From Algoriphagus sp. PAP.12 (lineage in GTDB: Bacteria; Bacteroidota; Bacteroidia; Cytophagales; Cyclobacteriaceae): a stretch of DNA of 64,000 nucleotides. The stretch covers positions 124,001-188,000 of the forward strand of contig NZ_JAPPSQ010000005.1 of NCBI RefSeq assembly GCF_026652115.1, in the 5' to 3' direction. The position numbers and the translations under genes were made by a program. Each line of letters begins with the position of its first letter. Positions within the stretch are counted from its first letter, which is position 1. Below, one piece after another: positions 18,139-26,925 of the stretch. The notes under the pieces are model-generated. The model saw nothing but the letters and a program-made list of their open reading frames with translations, was not told where the DNA came from and did no database searches.

Positions 18139-21138
18139 TTACTTCAATAATAAGAAAGATCCGGATTTCGAGCTTTGCTTGTTTTGTCCAAAAGTATAAT
18201 CGACTCGATAGACATAAGTACCCTGGGGCATAGGCTCATCTTTCCACTTGCCATCCCAACCTTCTGAATCCAGCGAATCTGTATAGAAAAGAATTGCCCC
18301 CCATCGATCCATTACCCAAAATCTGATGGACTCAATTTGTCTGAAAATTGGGTAATAATAATCGTTCTGTCCATCTCCATTGGGCGTAAACCCATCCGGA
18401 AGTCGAAGAGCTGGCCCTCCCACCTCCAATGGAAGCAAGTATTCACTAATACATCCAGCTGCATTTTCAACCTGTAAATTCACTTCATAACTTCTAGATT
18501 CATAATAGCTGTGTACGGGCGAAAAATCAAAACTCATATTTCCGTCTCCGAAATCCCACATATATGAAATTATTTCCGTCCCTTGTGAAAGATTGACAAA
18601 CTCAATTGGCGAACCTGGAATAAAATACCCTTCATCTAAGGGGCCACTCTTCAATTGAAACTCTGCTTTCAAATACGACAATTCGTCTTCGGAAATTGTG
18701 AAAACCTGTTCCTTTTCACAACCCGCTGAGTTTGTTACCCAAATCGTGTAGTCTCCAGCTACCAACTCTTCCCAATAAAATTCACCCACAGACAATTCTG
18801 TCATTGTATAAAAATAATCCTGGCCATCTATGGTAGTTCCTTCAATACTCAATTGAAAAAGATCCTCCAATTCCGACTCAATCAAGACGCTCAAAGCAAA
18901 ATTGGGGCTCTCTGGACAAGAATCCTCGACACCAGACTTTTCTACAGAAAAGTTAAAATCTCCAAGAGGCAAGACATCAAATTCAACTACACGGTAACAT
19001 TCGGAAATATCTTTGACCAGGACACTGTGATTTCCCAAAGAAAACATACGGCTGGAATCCGATACAAATCCCGCACCATCCAAATAATCAAACGTAAAAG
19101 GAGCCGTCCCCTCAATGACATGAAATGTAACCAGTCTATCACTACTCTCAGAGCTACATTCCCCTTCTTCCATTTCTATCTCAACTTCAATATAGCCAGA
19201 TTCCAAGCTGAATTCTCTGGGGCAATTGGGACTATCAGGAGATACCGCAAAGTAAATTTTCCCAGATAATATCTGAAGGGAATCTTGATATTCAACTGTG
19301 CTTTCTTCCACCGGAAAACTATCAAAAAATCGAGTTCCAGTAGGAAATGTATTTTGGATGTAAAAAGTTTGGACGTATTCTTTATCCTCTGCCTGACAAA
19401 TAAATAGTGTGGAAGTCGAATCATCAAATCCACAGTTGGTTCTGACATATTCTTGCGCGTTGATCGACACTTCTAAAGGCCCAAAAACGGGAGTAGCAAA
19501 GCAAGCATTCTCTTGAGATTCGCCTATTTTCAAAGGAGAAGATGAGATAGGACTACCGCTTATCCCGTTAAATCCATTCAATTCTCCATCTAAAACGAAA
19601 TTGACGCCACAGCTATTCATGAGCAGGACACATTCCCCGGTGACTTTCACTTTGTAGGTGATTTTGGCAAAAACCTCCCCTTGAGTATTAGGCACTGGCA
19701 CATCTCCCACCATCCAATAAAATTGCCTCACGTCTGGACGGGAATCAAATCCAGGCAAGGAATTGCCGGAAGCTGTTGAATAAAACTCAGCTTCTGCTGA
19801 GATCAGCTCCAATCCTGGAGGAAAATTTATCGTGAGAAGGGCATCCTTAACTGGGATCGCACTTTTGTTACTTACCTCCACCGTCAGTTCTAGCTCTTCA
19901 CCTGGGAGAACCCCACCATTAGGCAAGGATGAAAAATAATGATACCCTTCCAAAACAGGCTCAGAGGTTTCCACTGCTGTTACCAAGGAATAAATCACAT
20001 AAGCATCTCCGTCTGTACCATACCGAAATCTCGTGCTTGTTTGTCCATTTTCCAGAATCAAATTTCCCCCGTTTGGTATATCAAAAACCGAAATATCCAT
20101 CCCGGTATTATTTTTCAATTCGGGATTCCTTGGATTTCCCCCTGTGGAAATACTGGAATTGAAAAAATTACTTTCATTATTCCCAGCATGGGAAAGTCTT
20201 ACAAAATTGCCACTATTGATTCCCTTCTCAATTTCCAAATAGTCCCCAACAGCAGCCACATCTCCTTCACCTGCTGCTACACCTAATTTCATTTTGACCG
20301 GACCAGAATCTACTGTTGCAAAACCCGAAACAGGAATGGTATAATCAGCCATTACACTGCCTCTGACAAAAGCATAGCCATCGAATACTGTGATACTTCG
20401 GCTGTTCATTGAGGGGTTTTCATAGACCACAACCATAGACCAACCTCCATAATGATAATCTGTGCCTTCAGACACTCCAAGATCTGCAACCGTGTAGGCT
20501 CCTTGACCATTGGTCTGAACAAAGTCTGTCACTTCTACATAACCTACAAATAGTCCCAGATCGTTAGGCAGATCCAAACCATAGGTATAGCGTATATCTT
20601 CATCTTTGGCTGTAAAGAGCTGTTGATTACCATTTGGACCAATTAGCTTTGCTTGTTTTCGACTGAGTTTTTTTGAGTTCCCGTTTGAATCACTCACATA
20701 AAAATCATCCGCTATAGGCCCTCGACCAGACCAATATAGTCCTGCAAACAATACTTTGGTACAAGAAGCATCACTTCCATTTTCAGCTGAAAAGACTAAA
20801 GTCGCAGAAGAAGAATTAATAGTATTGGGGTCATTATCAACATCTACATAGAGTAGCTGATTGTCATTCATCAGATTATCATCATAATTCTCCAAGCTCA
20901 GATTGGTATTTCCTATGAGAGCAAAATCTCCTTTTACTTCAAATGTCGTCCGGCTTGGGTTTGCTTCGGAAGCCCTATTTTGAAAAGGTACCCGGACTTG
21001 GGCGTTCGCGATTGAAACCAAAAGGATAAACAAGCAAAAAAAACTTAAAAACAGGAGGATTATTTGTTGAAGGACTTTCGGAAAACCTTCATTTATGACT
21101 TTGATCACTTTGCTTGTTTGTGGTAAAGATTTAAACAC
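18139..21138 (-). CDS. Large secreted protein with DUF11, PKD and T9SS type B sorting domains
   Basis: A 999-residue protein starting at GTG (21136-21138); a second GTG ten codons on is also possible, and no ATG is available. It has a hydrophobic signal segment ending ANAQ and a N-terminal beta-rich region (about 60-390). A DUF11-like repeat follows (about 395-500, PGEELELTVEVSNKS), then Cys-rich beta segments. A PKD domain (about 820-900) contains YMWDFGDGN. The C-terminal 85 residues begin LPDGFTPNGDGQNDYYYP and include VMDRWGAILF and GTYVYRVDY, the gliding-motility-associated C-terminal (type B CTD). This directs export by the type IX system. The role is probably adhesive or structural at the cell surface; the ligand is unknown. 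Confidence 0.93.
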   Translation of the reverse strand: MFKSLPQTSKVIKVINEGFPKVLQQIILLFLSFFCLFILLVSIANAQVRVPFQNRASEANPSRTTFEVKGDFALIGNTNLSLENYDDNLMNDNQLLYVDVDNDPNTINSSSATLVFSAENGSDASCTKVLFAGLYWSGRGPIADDFYVSDSNGNSKKLSRKQAKLIGPNGNQQLFTAKDEDIRYTYGLDLPNDLGLFVGYVEVTDFVQTNGQGAYTVADLGVSEGTDYHYGGWSMVVVYENPSMNSRSITVFDGYAFVRGSVMADYTIPVSGFATVDSGPVKMKLGVAAGEGDVAAVGDYLEIEKGINSGNFVRLSHAGNNESNFFNSSISTGGNPRNPELKNNTGMDISVFDIPNGGNLILENGQTSTRFRYGTDGDAYVIYSLVTAVETSEPVLEGYHYFSSLPNGGVLPGEELELTVEVSNKSAIPVKDALLTINFPPGLELISAEAEFYSTASGNSLPGFDSRPDVRQFYWMVGDVPVPNTQGEVFAKITYKVKVTGECVLLMNSCGVNFVLDGELNGFNGISGSPISSSPLKIGESQENACFATPVFGPLEVSINAQEYVRTNCGFDDSTSTLFICQAEDKEYVQTFYIQNTFPTGTRFFDSFPVEESTVEYQDSLQILSGKIYFAVSPDSPNCPREFSLESGYIEVEIEMEEGECSSESSDRLVTFHVIEGTAPFTFDYLDGAGFVSDSSRMFSLGNHSVLVKDISECYRVVEFDVLPLGDFNFSVEKSGVEDSCPESPNFALSVLIESELEDLFQLSIEGTTIDGQDYFYTMTELSVGEFYWEELVAGDYTIWVTNSAGCEKEQVFTISEDELSYLKAEFQLKSGPLDEGYFIPGSPIEFVNLSQGTEIISYMWDFGDGNMSFDFSPVHSYYESRSYEVNLQVENAAGCISEYLLPLEVGGPALRLPDGFTPNGDGQNDYYYPIFRQIESIRFWVMDRWGAILFYTDSLDSEGWDGKWKDEPMPQGTYVYRVDYTFGQNKQSSKSGSFLLLK

Positions 21139-21284
21139 GCAAAACTCATTTTTTTTCAGTTAATTCTATGCTTCTTAATTAAAAAAAATGCTTTTGGATT
21201 AATTAGCCGCTATTTTTTGAACTATTCCCTTATTGATTATATAAAAATCATTTTCGATTGGACTCTCAAAAAATGTTTGCGTTT

Positions 21285-21330
21285 TGGGATAAAAATCACA
21301 TAAAAAGCTCACTTCCGAGTCGTATATTTA
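21285..21330 (+). promoter_or_regulatory. CRP-like box plus -7 element before the copper/MbnP operon
   Basis: TGGGA-TAAAAA-TCACA at 21285-21300 matches 9 of 10 half-site bases of TGTGA-N6-TCACA. A -7 element TATATTTA follows at 21323-21330. The box centre lies about 41-42 bases before the expected start of transcription, a typical class II activator position. The transcript would start almost at the ATG (21338), so the mRNA may be nearly leaderless. Confidence 0.6.
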
Positions 21331-21337
21331 CCCCTAA

Positions 21338-21712
21338 ATGCTGAAAAGCCTTATTTATATTACTCTTGCGATGACCATGGTTCTCAATAGCATGGTGTAT
21401 TCGTTGATCAAAGTGGATTTCACGATCAATAGAAAATACATCATTGAGAATTTCTGTATCAACAAGGATAAACCAGAACTTAAATGTGACGGAAAGTGCT
21501 TTTTGGCTGAAAAAATCAAAGCCGAAAAAGAAAGACAGGAATCACTTCCTGCATTCACTTTCAATAAGGATTTCGGTGTTTTTGTCCCTTCAGAATCAAT
21601 TGCAAATTCAATAGAGTTAACTTTTGAGGCTTTCTTGACTCATCAGGAAACTTACCATCATGAGTTTAGCCAGACTACCACTTTTTCAATTGATCATCCT
21701 CCTCAGAGTTGA
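21338..21712 (+). CDS. Small membrane-anchored CxxxC protein, first gene of the copper locus
   Basis: A 124-residue protein with an N-terminal hydrophobic anchor (about 1-24). A soluble part follows with FCINKDKPELKCDGKC: three Cys, two of them in a CDGKC (CxxxC) motif. The C-terminus has a His pair and HPP. I do not recognise a characterised family. Similar short CxxxC proteins are familiar to me from Bacteroidota near metal-transport genes, but that is only a recollection. Its position just before two MbnH-type cytochromes and an MbnP-type protein, and its own CRP-like box, suggest a metal-handling or redox role in the periplasm. Confidence 0.7.
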   Translation: MLKSLIYITLAMTMVLNSMVYSLIKVDFTINRKYIIENFCINKDKPELKCDGKCFLAEKIKAEKERQESLPAFTFNKDFGVFVPSESIANSIELTFEAFLTHQETYHHEFSQTTTFSIDHPPQS

Positions 21713-21756
21713 TTCACTTCTGAATTAATTCAAATTTCCTTTTACAAAAACAGAAT

Positions 21757-22875
21757 ATGCAATCTCTTATCCGCTATGCGGGTTGGATGATGGCTAGCAC
21801 TTTGTTGTTTTCCTGTAATGAGGGAGAACTCCCTGTTGATCAGGGGCCTACTCCCATTACACTGGAAAAACCCGACTATTTCTCGGATCAACAGGTCATG
21901 CCTTCAGACAATCCCTTGACGGAGGAAGGAGTGCGTCTTGGCCGTATGCTTTTTTATGAAAAAAAGCTTTCTCAGGACGGAACCATTTCCTGCTCCTCCT
22001 GTCATCAGCAAGAAAAAGGGTTCAGTGATGGTCTTCAATTTAGCCCTGGAGTCAATGGAACTCTTGGGTCTATGAATGCTATGGCTTTAAGCAACCTACA
22101 CTGGCAAACCCGATTCTTTTGGAATGGAAGAGCTGTATCCTTGGAGGAACAAGCTCTCATACCGATTGAAGACCCAACAGAAATGAATCTCCCTATGGAA
22201 GAGGCTATTTCCCGACTTCAAGGGGATGTGGACTATCCGGGTTTATTTCAGGCAGCTTTCGGATCTGACCAAGTGACCTCTGAAAATATCGGCAAGGCAC
22301 TGGCACAATTTGAAAGGACACTGATTTCCGCCAATTCCAAATTTGACAAATGGATTCGTGGTGAGGTAGAACTTAGTCCCGAGGAAGAATTGGGACTAGA
22401 ACTATTCTTTACCCACCCAGAGCCATCCATTCAACTCAGGGGAGGCAATTGTGGGGATTGCCACCTAGGTTTTCTGACTTCTGGAGCTCCTAACGGATTT
22501 GCTGGGTTTCACAACAATGGCTTGGACTCAGATGAAAATTTGAATTCTGGGCTAGAATCTATCACCGGAAACCCTTTTGACAAAGGAAAATTCAAAGCTC
22601 CAAGTCTAAGAAACATAGCCTTGACTGCACCCTATATGCATGATGGAAGATTTTCATCCTTGGAAGAAGTATTGGACCATTACAATGAGCACATCCAAAA
22701 TAGCGAAACACTTGACGTGCTCATTTTGGAAGCCAGTAATGAAGTCCTTGATCCATCCGAACCAATCAGACTCTACCTCTCAGCCGAAGAGAAGCAGGCA
22801 ATCATTGCCTTTCTCCAAACGCTGACGGACGAAGAGTTTGTTTCAAATCCAAAATTTTCAAATCCATTTAATTAG
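21757..22875 (+). CDS. MbnH/MauG-type di-heme cytochrome c peroxidase family lipoprotein (copy 1)
   Basis: A 372-residue lipoprotein (lipobox LLFSC, Cys 20). It has two c-type heme motifs, CSSCH at 79-83 and CGDCH at 232-236. The di-heme peroxidase signature PSLRNIALTAPYMHDGRFSS lies at about 283-302. Members of this superfamily either reduce H2O2 or, like MauG and MbnH, use a bis-Fe(IV) state to oxidise a partner protein. The partner gene here is MbnP-like and starts 10 bases downstream. In methanobactin operons MbnH converts a Trp of MbnP to kynurenine and so creates a Cu(I) site. By context I favour the MbnH role over simple peroxide reduction, but sequence alone does not prove it. Confidence 0.87.
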   Translation: MQSLIRYAGWMMASTLLFSCNEGELPVDQGPTPITLEKPDYFSDQQVMPSDNPLTEEGVRLGRMLFYEKKLSQDGTISCSSCHQQEKGFSDGLQFSPGVNGTLGSMNAMALSNLHWQTRFFWNGRAVSLEEQALIPIEDPTEMNLPMEEAISRLQGDVDYPGLFQAAFGSDQVTSENIGKALAQFERTLISANSKFDKWIRGEVELSPEEELGLELFFTHPEPSIQLRGGNCGDCHLGFLTSGAPNGFAGFHNNGLDSDENLNSGLESITGNPFDKGKFKAPSLRNIALTAPYMHDGRFSSLEEVLDHYNEHIQNSETLDVLILEASNEVLDPSEPIRLYLSAEEKQAIIAFLQTLTDEEFVSNPKFSNPFN

Positions 22876-22885
22876 AACTATCACA

Positions 22886-23608
22886 GTGAAAAATATATCC
22901 TATCTATTCCTTGCGGTCCTTTTTGCATTCACATCTTGTGACAAAGAGGACGAAACTCCCGCACAAATGAATGTGAAAATCACATTTGATAACACCTTGA
23001 ACGGAAACCCTCTGGAGTTGAATCAAGAGATCTTTACACTCCCTTCTGGAGAATCATTTATGGTGAAAAAGTTTAAATATTACATCTCCAATGTGATTTT
23101 GACAGATTCGGAAACCAATACTCAATATATAGAGACCGACAGTTACCACTTGATGGGACAGGATTTCAATTCTTCAATTGAATTGGGAATGATCCCTTCG
23201 GCCAATTATGATCAAATCACTTTTTCCATCGGTGTTGACGAAGTAGCCAATTCCAGAACGGATCAGACAGGTGATTTAGACCCCAACAATGACATGGCCT
23301 GGAACTGGAATTCAGGTTATAAATTCGTCGTTTTGGAAGGTGAGTTTATCCACGAAAGCACCCAAGAAAGAACCGGTTTGGTATTTCATATTGGAAATAA
23401 CCAAAACTATGCAACAGTCACATTGCCGCTTTCTGGTTTAGCTGCTGGAAAACCTGCTTCTATTTCTTTGGAAACAGCAATTGACGAGCTTTTTTCCAAC
23501 CCAAATACATTGGTTCCAAGTAATCTGGCAAGTACCACCGTCATGGGAGGACCTGTTGCCGATCAAATTGGTCAAAACTATGCTGATGGATTTATAAAAG
23601 CCAACTAA
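22886..23608 (+). CDS. MbnP-family copper-binding lipoprotein
   Basis: The start is taken as GTG 22886, giving 240 residues with a clean lipoprotein signal (AFTSC, Cys 18). An ATG 16 codons upstream lies inside the preceding gene and would spoil the signal. The body is a beta-sandwich with VKKFKYYISNV and the MbnP hallmark GDLDPNNDMAWNWNSGYKF; WNW at 139-141 is the WxW motif whose Trp is oxidised to kynurenine in characterised MbnP. It also has LVFHIGNN. It is flanked by two di-heme peroxidases, so the substrate-enzyme arrangement is unusually explicit. Likely role: periplasmic copper binding. The modification itself is inferred. Confidence 0.88.
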   Translation: MKNISYLFLAVLFAFTSCDKEDETPAQMNVKITFDNTLNGNPLELNQEIFTLPSGESFMVKKFKYYISNVILTDSETNTQYIETDSYHLMGQDFNSSIELGMIPSANYDQITFSIGVDEVANSRTDQTGDLDPNNDMAWNWNSGYKFVVLEGEFIHESTQERTGLVFHIGNNQNYATVTLPLSGLAAGKPASISLETAIDELFSNPNTLVPSNLASTTVMGGPVADQIGQNYADGFIKAN

Positions 23609-23614
23609 TAAAAA

Positions 23615-23638
23615 TCCCCCGAGGATATCTTCGGGGGA
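23615..23638 (+). terminator. Hairpin between MbnP and the second di-heme peroxidase gene
   Basis: Stem TCCCCCGA/TCGGGGGA with an 8-base loop, followed by AATTCTTTCC, a poor T-tract. It is more likely a partial terminator or mRNA-stabilising hairpin that changes the ratio of MbnP to the downstream genes than a full stop. Confidence 0.5.
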
Positions 23639-23648
23639 ATTCTTTCCA

Positions 23649-24719
23649 ATGAAAAAACAGGCTCTTATTTTACTCCTTTCTATTTCTTGGACTTGGGCAT
23701 GTGAGGATCAGGGGCAACAGGAGATTTTGGCAGAAAATGATCCCGAGCTTTTTGTTCCATCCATTTCCAAATCGTTGAATGTCGGAAGCTTTCCGCAACC
23801 GGATCGGAATCCCATGTCCAAAGAAGGAGTCCTATTGGGTAAAAAGCTCTTTTTCGACACCAATCTCTCTAGCAATGGAAAGGTTTCATGTGCTTCCTGC
23901 CATCAACCGCAATTGGCATTCACAGATGCAGTTCCACTTGCAGATCATGGAGTGACGGGGATAGAATTAGACCGACATGCCCCAGCCCTTTTCAATTTGG
24001 CCTGGAATACTACTGGACTCTTTTGGGATGGTGGGGCACATGATTTAGAGTCTTTGAACTTTGGCCCTCTCACCCACCCCAATGAAATGGGAGCTGACCT
24101 GACTGCTATCCTGACCTATTTGAATCAACAGAAAGAATACCTGGATTTATTTGAAAATGCATTTCCTGCAACTCCCATTCAAAGTGCTACAATGAGCCGA
24201 GCCATAGCTCAGTATACTAGGACATTGATCTCTCAAACTTCACGCTATGATCTCTGGATGAATGGAGAGATTGGATTCAATTCTATAGAATTAAAAGGCT
24301 ATGAAATCTATCAAGCTAATTGCTCTAGTTGTCATGAGGAAGGCCTTTTTACTGACCTCAGTTATCACAACAATGGATTGGATGAAAGTTACCCTGATCC
24401 AATTGACAAAGAAGGTGTATTTCTGGGAAGATTTCGAATCAGTCATGACTCTTCGGATTTGGGAGCTTACAAAACCCCAAGCCTTCGAAACATCACCTTG
24501 ACAACTCCCTACATGCACGATGGGCGATTCGCAAGCCTGGAAGAGGTATTGAATCATTATTCTTCAGGGATCAAGCAAAACAGTTCATTGGCTCCACAAT
24601 TAAAAGATGGTATTCCTTTAAACAAAGAGGAAAAAGAAGCCTTGATTACATTTCTAAAAACTCTTCAAGACGATCAGTTCATTCAAAAACACCTTCAGGA
24701 CAATCCTGATTTACCATGA
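23649..24719 (+). CDS. MbnH/MauG-type di-heme cytochrome c peroxidase family protein (copy 2)
   Basis: A 356-residue exported protein; the leader ends WTWAC, so Cys 18 may be lipidated although the lipobox is atypical (Trp at -2). Heme motifs are CASCH at 81-85 and CSSCH at 225-229, and the signature PSLRNITLTTPYMHDGRFAS is present. It is clearly a paralogue of the peroxidase upstream, with MbnP between the two copies. The last codon and stop overlap the next gene by ATGA, so translation is probably coupled. Two enzymes may act on different Trp residues, or one may be the electron-accepting peroxidase; I cannot tell which. Confidence 0.87.
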   Translation: MKKQALILLLSISWTWACEDQGQQEILAENDPELFVPSISKSLNVGSFPQPDRNPMSKEGVLLGKKLFFDTNLSSNGKVSCASCHQPQLAFTDAVPLADHGVTGIELDRHAPALFNLAWNTTGLFWDGGAHDLESLNFGPLTHPNEMGADLTAILTYLNQQKEYLDLFENAFPATPIQSATMSRAIAQYTRTLISQTSRYDLWMNGEIGFNSIELKGYEIYQANCSSCHEEGLFTDLSYHNNGLDESYPDPIDKEGVFLGRFRISHDSSDLGAYKTPSLRNITLTTPYMHDGRFASLEEVLNHYSSGIKQNSSLAPQLKDGIPLNKEEKEALITFLKTLQDDQFIQKHLQDNPDLP

Positions 24720-25753
24720 AAAAATCTTTACTCATTCTCATATTTCTGGGACTCCTATCCCAATCAAATCAGTCATTTGCATGCGATAGCTGCAATTTCT
24801 TTGAATACAGCCTCCTTGAAAACAAAAGCTATTTTGGCCTATTCTATAGATTCAGGGATTTTCGGGATTATAAGACTATCTCTCCATCCACTACTACAGC
24901 AATTCTAAGTTTTCCAGCTCAGCAAAGTACCCAACTTCAACCTTGGATTGGCAACGAAGTGATGCATGAACCGGAAGGAAACAATTTGTATGTCCAAAAG
25001 ACCAAACAGGATTTTGAAACCTATCAAACCATTGAGGCAAGAGGAAATATCACTCTGAATTATAAATGGAACTTGACCTTCCTTTTGCCTTATGAGTTCA
25101 ACAAGGTTTATTATGAAAAATACCTGGACTTACCCAACCCGTTTTCTGATACGACACTTTATGTCCAAGGATGGGGAGATTTAACTACCGCGGTGGAATT
25201 TATCCATTTGGTTTACAACCCTAAATCCAGACATACTTTTCGTCCTGGGTTGGCTCTTACCCTTCCAACAGGTCAGGCTCTAGTTCAGTCCAAGAATGAA
25301 AATAGGGACCTTTTTGACCCAATCATTCAACCTGGAAAAGGTGCCTTTTCTTTTATTCCGCGATTGAATTATCAATGGTTTTTAGAAAATCTAGGTATCA
25401 ATGCCGGAATGAGCTACCAATGGAGCACAGAGGGAAAGCAATCTTATCAATTTGGAAATTCATTCAACGCATATCTGCTGTATTTTCATCAGTTTGAAAT
25501 TGGAGGAAGCTTTCTGCTAGCTCCTAATTTGGGAGTATACCATGAGTCTGCTCAGCGGGATATTTACAATGGACAAAAGCAGGATCTTACCGGAGGGCAA
25601 GTGGATTTTGCACAGTTGGGGCTAGACCTGAATCTGTCTCAAACTACATTTTCTCTGGTCTACCAAAGTCCAATCCATCAAAATCTAAACGGAAATCAAA
25701 TTCTAAATCAACACAGGATTAGCATCGGATTAATAAGGAGCTTCAAGCTCTAA
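24716..25753 (+). CDS. Putative outer-membrane beta-barrel of the MbnP operon
   Basis: A 345-residue protein with a signal peptide (ending QSFA) followed at once by CDSC. Alternating hydrophobic strands, aromatic girdles (SYFGLFYRF, WNLTFLLPYEF) and a short terminal strand suggest a beta-barrel. It resembles the porin- or transporter-annotated proteins that accompany MbnP-like genes in Bacteroidota. The N-terminal Cys pair just after cleavage could bind metal. It overlaps the upstream peroxidase gene by 4 bases, so it belongs to this operon. Probable role: passage or sensing of a metal or ligand at the outer membrane. Function unproven. Confidence 0.65.
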   Translation: MKKSLLILIFLGLLSQSNQSFACDSCNFFEYSLLENKSYFGLFYRFRDFRDYKTISPSTTTAILSFPAQQSTQLQPWIGNEVMHEPEGNNLYVQKTKQDFETYQTIEARGNITLNYKWNLTFLLPYEFNKVYYEKYLDLPNPFSDTTLYVQGWGDLTTAVEFIHLVYNPKSRHTFRPGLALTLPTGQALVQSKNENRDLFDPIIQPGKGAFSFIPRLNYQWFLENLGINAGMSYQWSTEGKQSYQFGNSFNAYLLYFHQFEIGGSFLLAPNLGVYHESAQRDIYNGQKQDLTGGQVDFAQLGLDLNLSQTTFSLVYQSPIHQNLNGNQILNQHRISIGLIRSFKL

Positions 25754-25778
25754 AAAGTTTAATCCATAAGGATTTTCG

Positions 25779-25823
25779 TGTGAGAAATATCACTGCTTCT
25801 GAGGCTATTAGTATCGACATTGG
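25779..25823 (+). promoter_or_regulatory. CRP-like box before the DUF2202-cytochrome pair
   Basis: TGTGA-GAAATA-TCACT (25779-25794) matches 9 of 10 half-site bases. At the same spacing as in the peroxiredoxin promoter there is a poor -7 match, GACATTGG (25816-25823). The box is credible; the -7 element is weak. Confidence 0.5.
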
Positions 25824-25843
25824 TTCTATAAATATTAGAAACC

Positions 25844-26455
25844 ATGAAACGATCAATCCTCCCCTTATTTATTCTATTGGCGGGATTATTTTCTTGCCAA
25901 GATGAAGAGAAGCCAATGGTAAGCACCACTCTATCAGATGCAGAGATAGAAACTTTGCTATTCACCAGAGAAGAAGAAAAGCTGGCGCATGATGTTTACA
26001 TCTATGCTTATGAAAAATATGGAAATATCCTTTTCCAAAACATTGCAAATAGTGAATCACAGCATATCCAGTCCATTTTGACTCAGATGAATGCTTTTGA
26101 TATTTCTGATCCTTTGAATGGAAGCACTATACCCGGAGAATTTACATTATCCGCCATTCAAACCCTTTATGACAATCTCACTAGCCAAGTTGATCAGTCA
26201 CTAAATGATGCAATTATCGCAGGACTATGGATTGAAGATATTGACATCTACGACTTGGAAAATGCAATTGCAGAAACTAGTCAAAGCTCATTGGCTACTG
26301 TATATGGTAGCTTACAATGTGGCTCTTCAAACCATATGAGGGCTTTTTATGGGTTAGCAACTCAATATGGAGTTGATTATTCGCCTAGCTATATCAGTCA
26401 AACACTTTACGAAGACATCATCACGTCAGCAAAAACAACCTGTCAAAACAATTAA
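25844..26455 (+). CDS. DUF2202 ferritin-like lipoprotein
   Basis: A 203-residue lipoprotein (lipobox GLFSC, Cys about 18). It matches DUF2202: LLFTREEEKLAHDVY near residues 39-53, then ANSESQHIQSILTQM. These supply the Glu and ExxH residues of a four-helix ferritin-like di-metal fold; CGSSNHMRAF comes later. The family is often annotated as bacterioferritin-like but lacks a biochemical assignment. It starts 90 bases after the barrel gene and has its own CRP-like box, and the cytochrome c gene follows after 4 bases. A metal- or oxygen-related periplasmic role is likely, by inference. Confidence 0.85.
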   Translation: MKRSILPLFILLAGLFSCQDEEKPMVSTTLSDAEIETLLFTREEEKLAHDVYIYAYEKYGNILFQNIANSESQHIQSILTQMNAFDISDPLNGSTIPGEFTLSAIQTLYDNLTSQVDQSLNDAIIAGLWIEDIDIYDLENAIAETSQSSLATVYGSLQCGSSNHMRAFYGLATQYGVDYSPSYISQTLYEDIITSAKTTCQNN

Positions 26456-26459
26456 ATAA

Positions 26460-26921
26460 ATGAACCTAGCATTTATTCCTTTGTCATGGGTGTTGGTTTC
26501 GGTTCTTTCCTTGAGCATTCAGTCTCCTGAGAGCAAACTCGAAAATTTTAATCCGGACCAAGAACAAGTAGAAAAGGGGTTAGTATTACTTCAAAAACAC
26601 TGCTATTCCTGTCACAATCCTGCTTCCCCTTCCCATGATGAGATGTTGGCCCCTCCATTGGTGGGTATCAAATCGCATTATCAAAAAGCCTATCCAGAAA
26701 GCAAGGACTTTAAAGCTGCGATGATTGGATTCGTCTCCGATCCTAATGAAGAAAAAGGAATTATGAAGGGACCTATGAAGCGCTTTGGTGTGATGCCAAA
26801 ACCTCCGGTTCCTGAAGAAGAGATCAAATTAATTGTAGAATACATTCATGCTAACCAATTGGAGGAACCTAGTTGGTTCAAGGAACATCACAAAGGGAAT
26901 GGGAACCCAAATAATCATTGA
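26460..26921 (+). CDS. Mono-heme c-type cytochrome
   Basis: A 153-residue exported or membrane-anchored protein with a hydrophobic N-terminus (1-20). It has one heme motif, CYSCH, at 48-52. A candidate axial Met lies in KGPMKRFGVMPKP, followed by PEEEIKLIVEYIHAN, the usual C-terminal helix of small class I cytochromes. It probably passes electrons between the di-heme peroxidases or the ferritin-like protein and the respiratory chain. It is paired with DUF2202 by a 4-base gap. Confidence 0.87.
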   Translation: MNLAFIPLSWVLVSVLSLSIQSPESKLENFNPDQEQVEKGLVLLQKHCYSCHNPASPSHDEMLAPPLVGIKSHYQKAYPESKDFKAAMIGFVSDPNEEKGIMKGPMKRFGVMPKPPVPEEEIKLIVEYIHANQLEEPSWFKEHHKGNGNPNNH

Positions 26922-26925
26922 TCAT

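Noticed and set aside
21757-22875. Plain cytochrome c peroxidase for H2O2 removal
   Set aside because: Not excluded, but the adjacent MbnP-like partner with a WxW motif makes the MbnH-type role the better reading.
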